Assembly (NCBI RefSeq): GCF_019097595.1
Contig: NC_080710.1
Location: 25,811,280-25,875,279 of the forward strand
Reading direction: 5' to 3'
From: Hemibagrus wyckioides
Lineage: Eukaryota > Chordata > Actinopteri > Siluriformes > Bagridae
DNA length: 64,000 bases
A program made the position numbers and the translations under genes. Positions within the stretch are counted from its first letter, which is position 1. Every line of letters begins with the position of its first letter. The notes under the pieces are model-generated. The model did no database searches. It was not told where the DNA came from and saw nothing but the letters and a program-made list of their open reading frames with translations. Shown piece after piece: positions 62,137 through 64,000 of the stretch.

Positions 62137-63409
62137 TTTATTTTAAACACATTAATTTAGACATTAGAACAGAACAGAAAGTTTAACCACATAACCATGT
62201 ACCTTGAACGCTTTCACAATTTATTTTTCTTTGTGTTTTTTAAAAAAAATAATGGCATCGGTGGTTACACATTTTTAAAGCAGAGAAATTTATAACCTCA
62301 TAACATCTCTTCTGAGAGAAAACACGTCACTATATCAGAGAAATTATTTGTATCGTTGTATACGTATGCAAAGATTTATACTTTTATGCCAAAATAGATA
62401 AGAGAGTTGTGATAGATTTTTGTTGCCAGGGAAACAACGCTGTCAATCATGATGCAGTCTGACATGCCCACAAGGGCATGGGAGTTTTCTTATAATAATA
62501 GCTTCTAACTGTAATTAAATAGCAGTTTAGGATATTTTTTCAGGCCTTTGCTTATACAGTGACAGATTTTTCTTTTGTAATCACTTTTGTTCCCCCTCAT
62601 TTTGCTTTAACTGCACACATCATGCTGATTTCAGGATTGCATACGAGCGACTCTCGGTGAAGCATACGATCTTGCACAGACACAGGTTGACATCAGATAC
62701 ACAAAAAATTGTTTGGTATATAACATCTTTTTTAGTGGAGAATTAGAATGAGAAATCTGACCAAAAGCTATGTGCGTTTATGAGTGAAATGCCCCTAAAG
62801 CGTTTGTGAGTGTGGCATAAAACTGCTGTAGATGATGTTCTGAAACCGGAAGCGTTTCAAAACACTGAAATATAACATAAGAAATAACATAACATGCCTT
62901 CAATACATGCTAAGCAAATATCTCTAAATTCATTTGCATAATAAAAAGACACCAAGACAAAATAAAGAGTATTCCTTAATTCCTGATTGTCATGTCAGAC
63001 GTTACACTCTCGCAGTGATGCTGCTGCGTAACGTTTTAGTTGTCTCTGACTAGAAATGAAGACTGGAGTGGATAATAATGATCTGTCGGAATAAAGGTTC
63101 ACTTTATGCCTTATGCATGGTTTATGGAAGATTAATAAGTGTCTCGACGTCACAGAACTGTCAGTAAATGTGTAAAATCAAGGGAAATAATAAAAACAGT
63201 ACCCTAAACAAGAGCTTCAGATGCTGATAAAGTCTTTACAAACTGTACAGGTTTCGCAATAAAACACAGAAGGCACAAAATGCTGTGTCCTAACAATATA
63301 AATGCATAGTTCTACAAAATAAAATGAAAAGAAATTGAAATGGGAGAAACTGAAATCAATTCAAAAATGAAATGAAAGTATACGGCTCTGAGCACAAGGG
63401 AGATGTGCA
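62137..63409 (-). other. itgb1: itgb1 3' UTR (inferred)
   Basis: Minus-strand AATAAA hexamers at 62,225-62,220 and 62,142-62,137 lie 1.2 kb after the stop, close to the usual length of the ITGB1 3' UTR in vertebrates. No other feature is seen in this stretch. The cleavage site is not fixed. Confidence 0.5.

Positions 63410-64000
<591 letters not shown>

Overview
This is a vertebrate nuclear window, almost certainly from a teleost. The genes are split into many short exons with GT-AG introns, and every protein recognised matches a vertebrate family. The spacers are full of Tc1/mariner relics, tRNA-derived SINE tails, LINE fragments and long microsatellites. The style of the repeats (short SINEs ending in a 'gtcgctctggataag...' core, and a repeat related to 'gaaccttgagaggaaccag') suggests an ostariophysan, possibly a catfish; that is inference.

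Layout from left to right. (1) About 1-20,000 is the 5' end of fbxl7 on the minus strand. Coding exon 1 lies at 19,702-19,738 and coding exon 2 at 13,975-14,064. The large third exon (F-box and leucine-rich repeats) lies off the left edge, so the first 14 kb is intron. (2) 20,000-24,600 is intergenic and repeat-rich. (3) 24,666-35,248 is a 17-exon minus-strand gene for a short MED1-like Mediator subunit of 593 residues. I rebuilt it exon by exon with consistent splice phases. (4) 36,2xx-46,140 is rala on the plus strand, with one inferred 5' UTR exon, four coding exons (206 residues, ending CCIL) and a 2.5 kb 3' UTR. The MED1-like gene and rala are arranged head to head. (5) 46,140-47,500 is a short spacer holding a complete small TA-flanked Tc1-type element and a second relic. 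(6) 48,089-58,105 is cdk13 on the plus strand, 14 coding exons and 1,359 residues. (7) 58,100-64,000 holds the cdk13 3' UTR, a LINE relic, a SINE and, on the minus strand, the last coding exon of an integrin beta-1 gene (63,410-63,475) with its 3' UTR.

The genes do not form a pathway. Two act on RNA polymerase II transcription (a Mediator subunit and the CTD kinase CDK13), one is a small GTPase of exocytosis, one is a ubiquitin-ligase adaptor and one an adhesion receptor. The rala-cdk13 adjacency matches the human RALA-CDK13 pair on 7p14. The most notable items are the truncated MED1 paralogue, a perfect 38-bp hairpin in the fbxl7 intron, an 87-bp near-palindrome in the same intron, and a 30-bp minisatellite with a higher-order structure inside the MED1-like gene. 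I saw no clearly new system.
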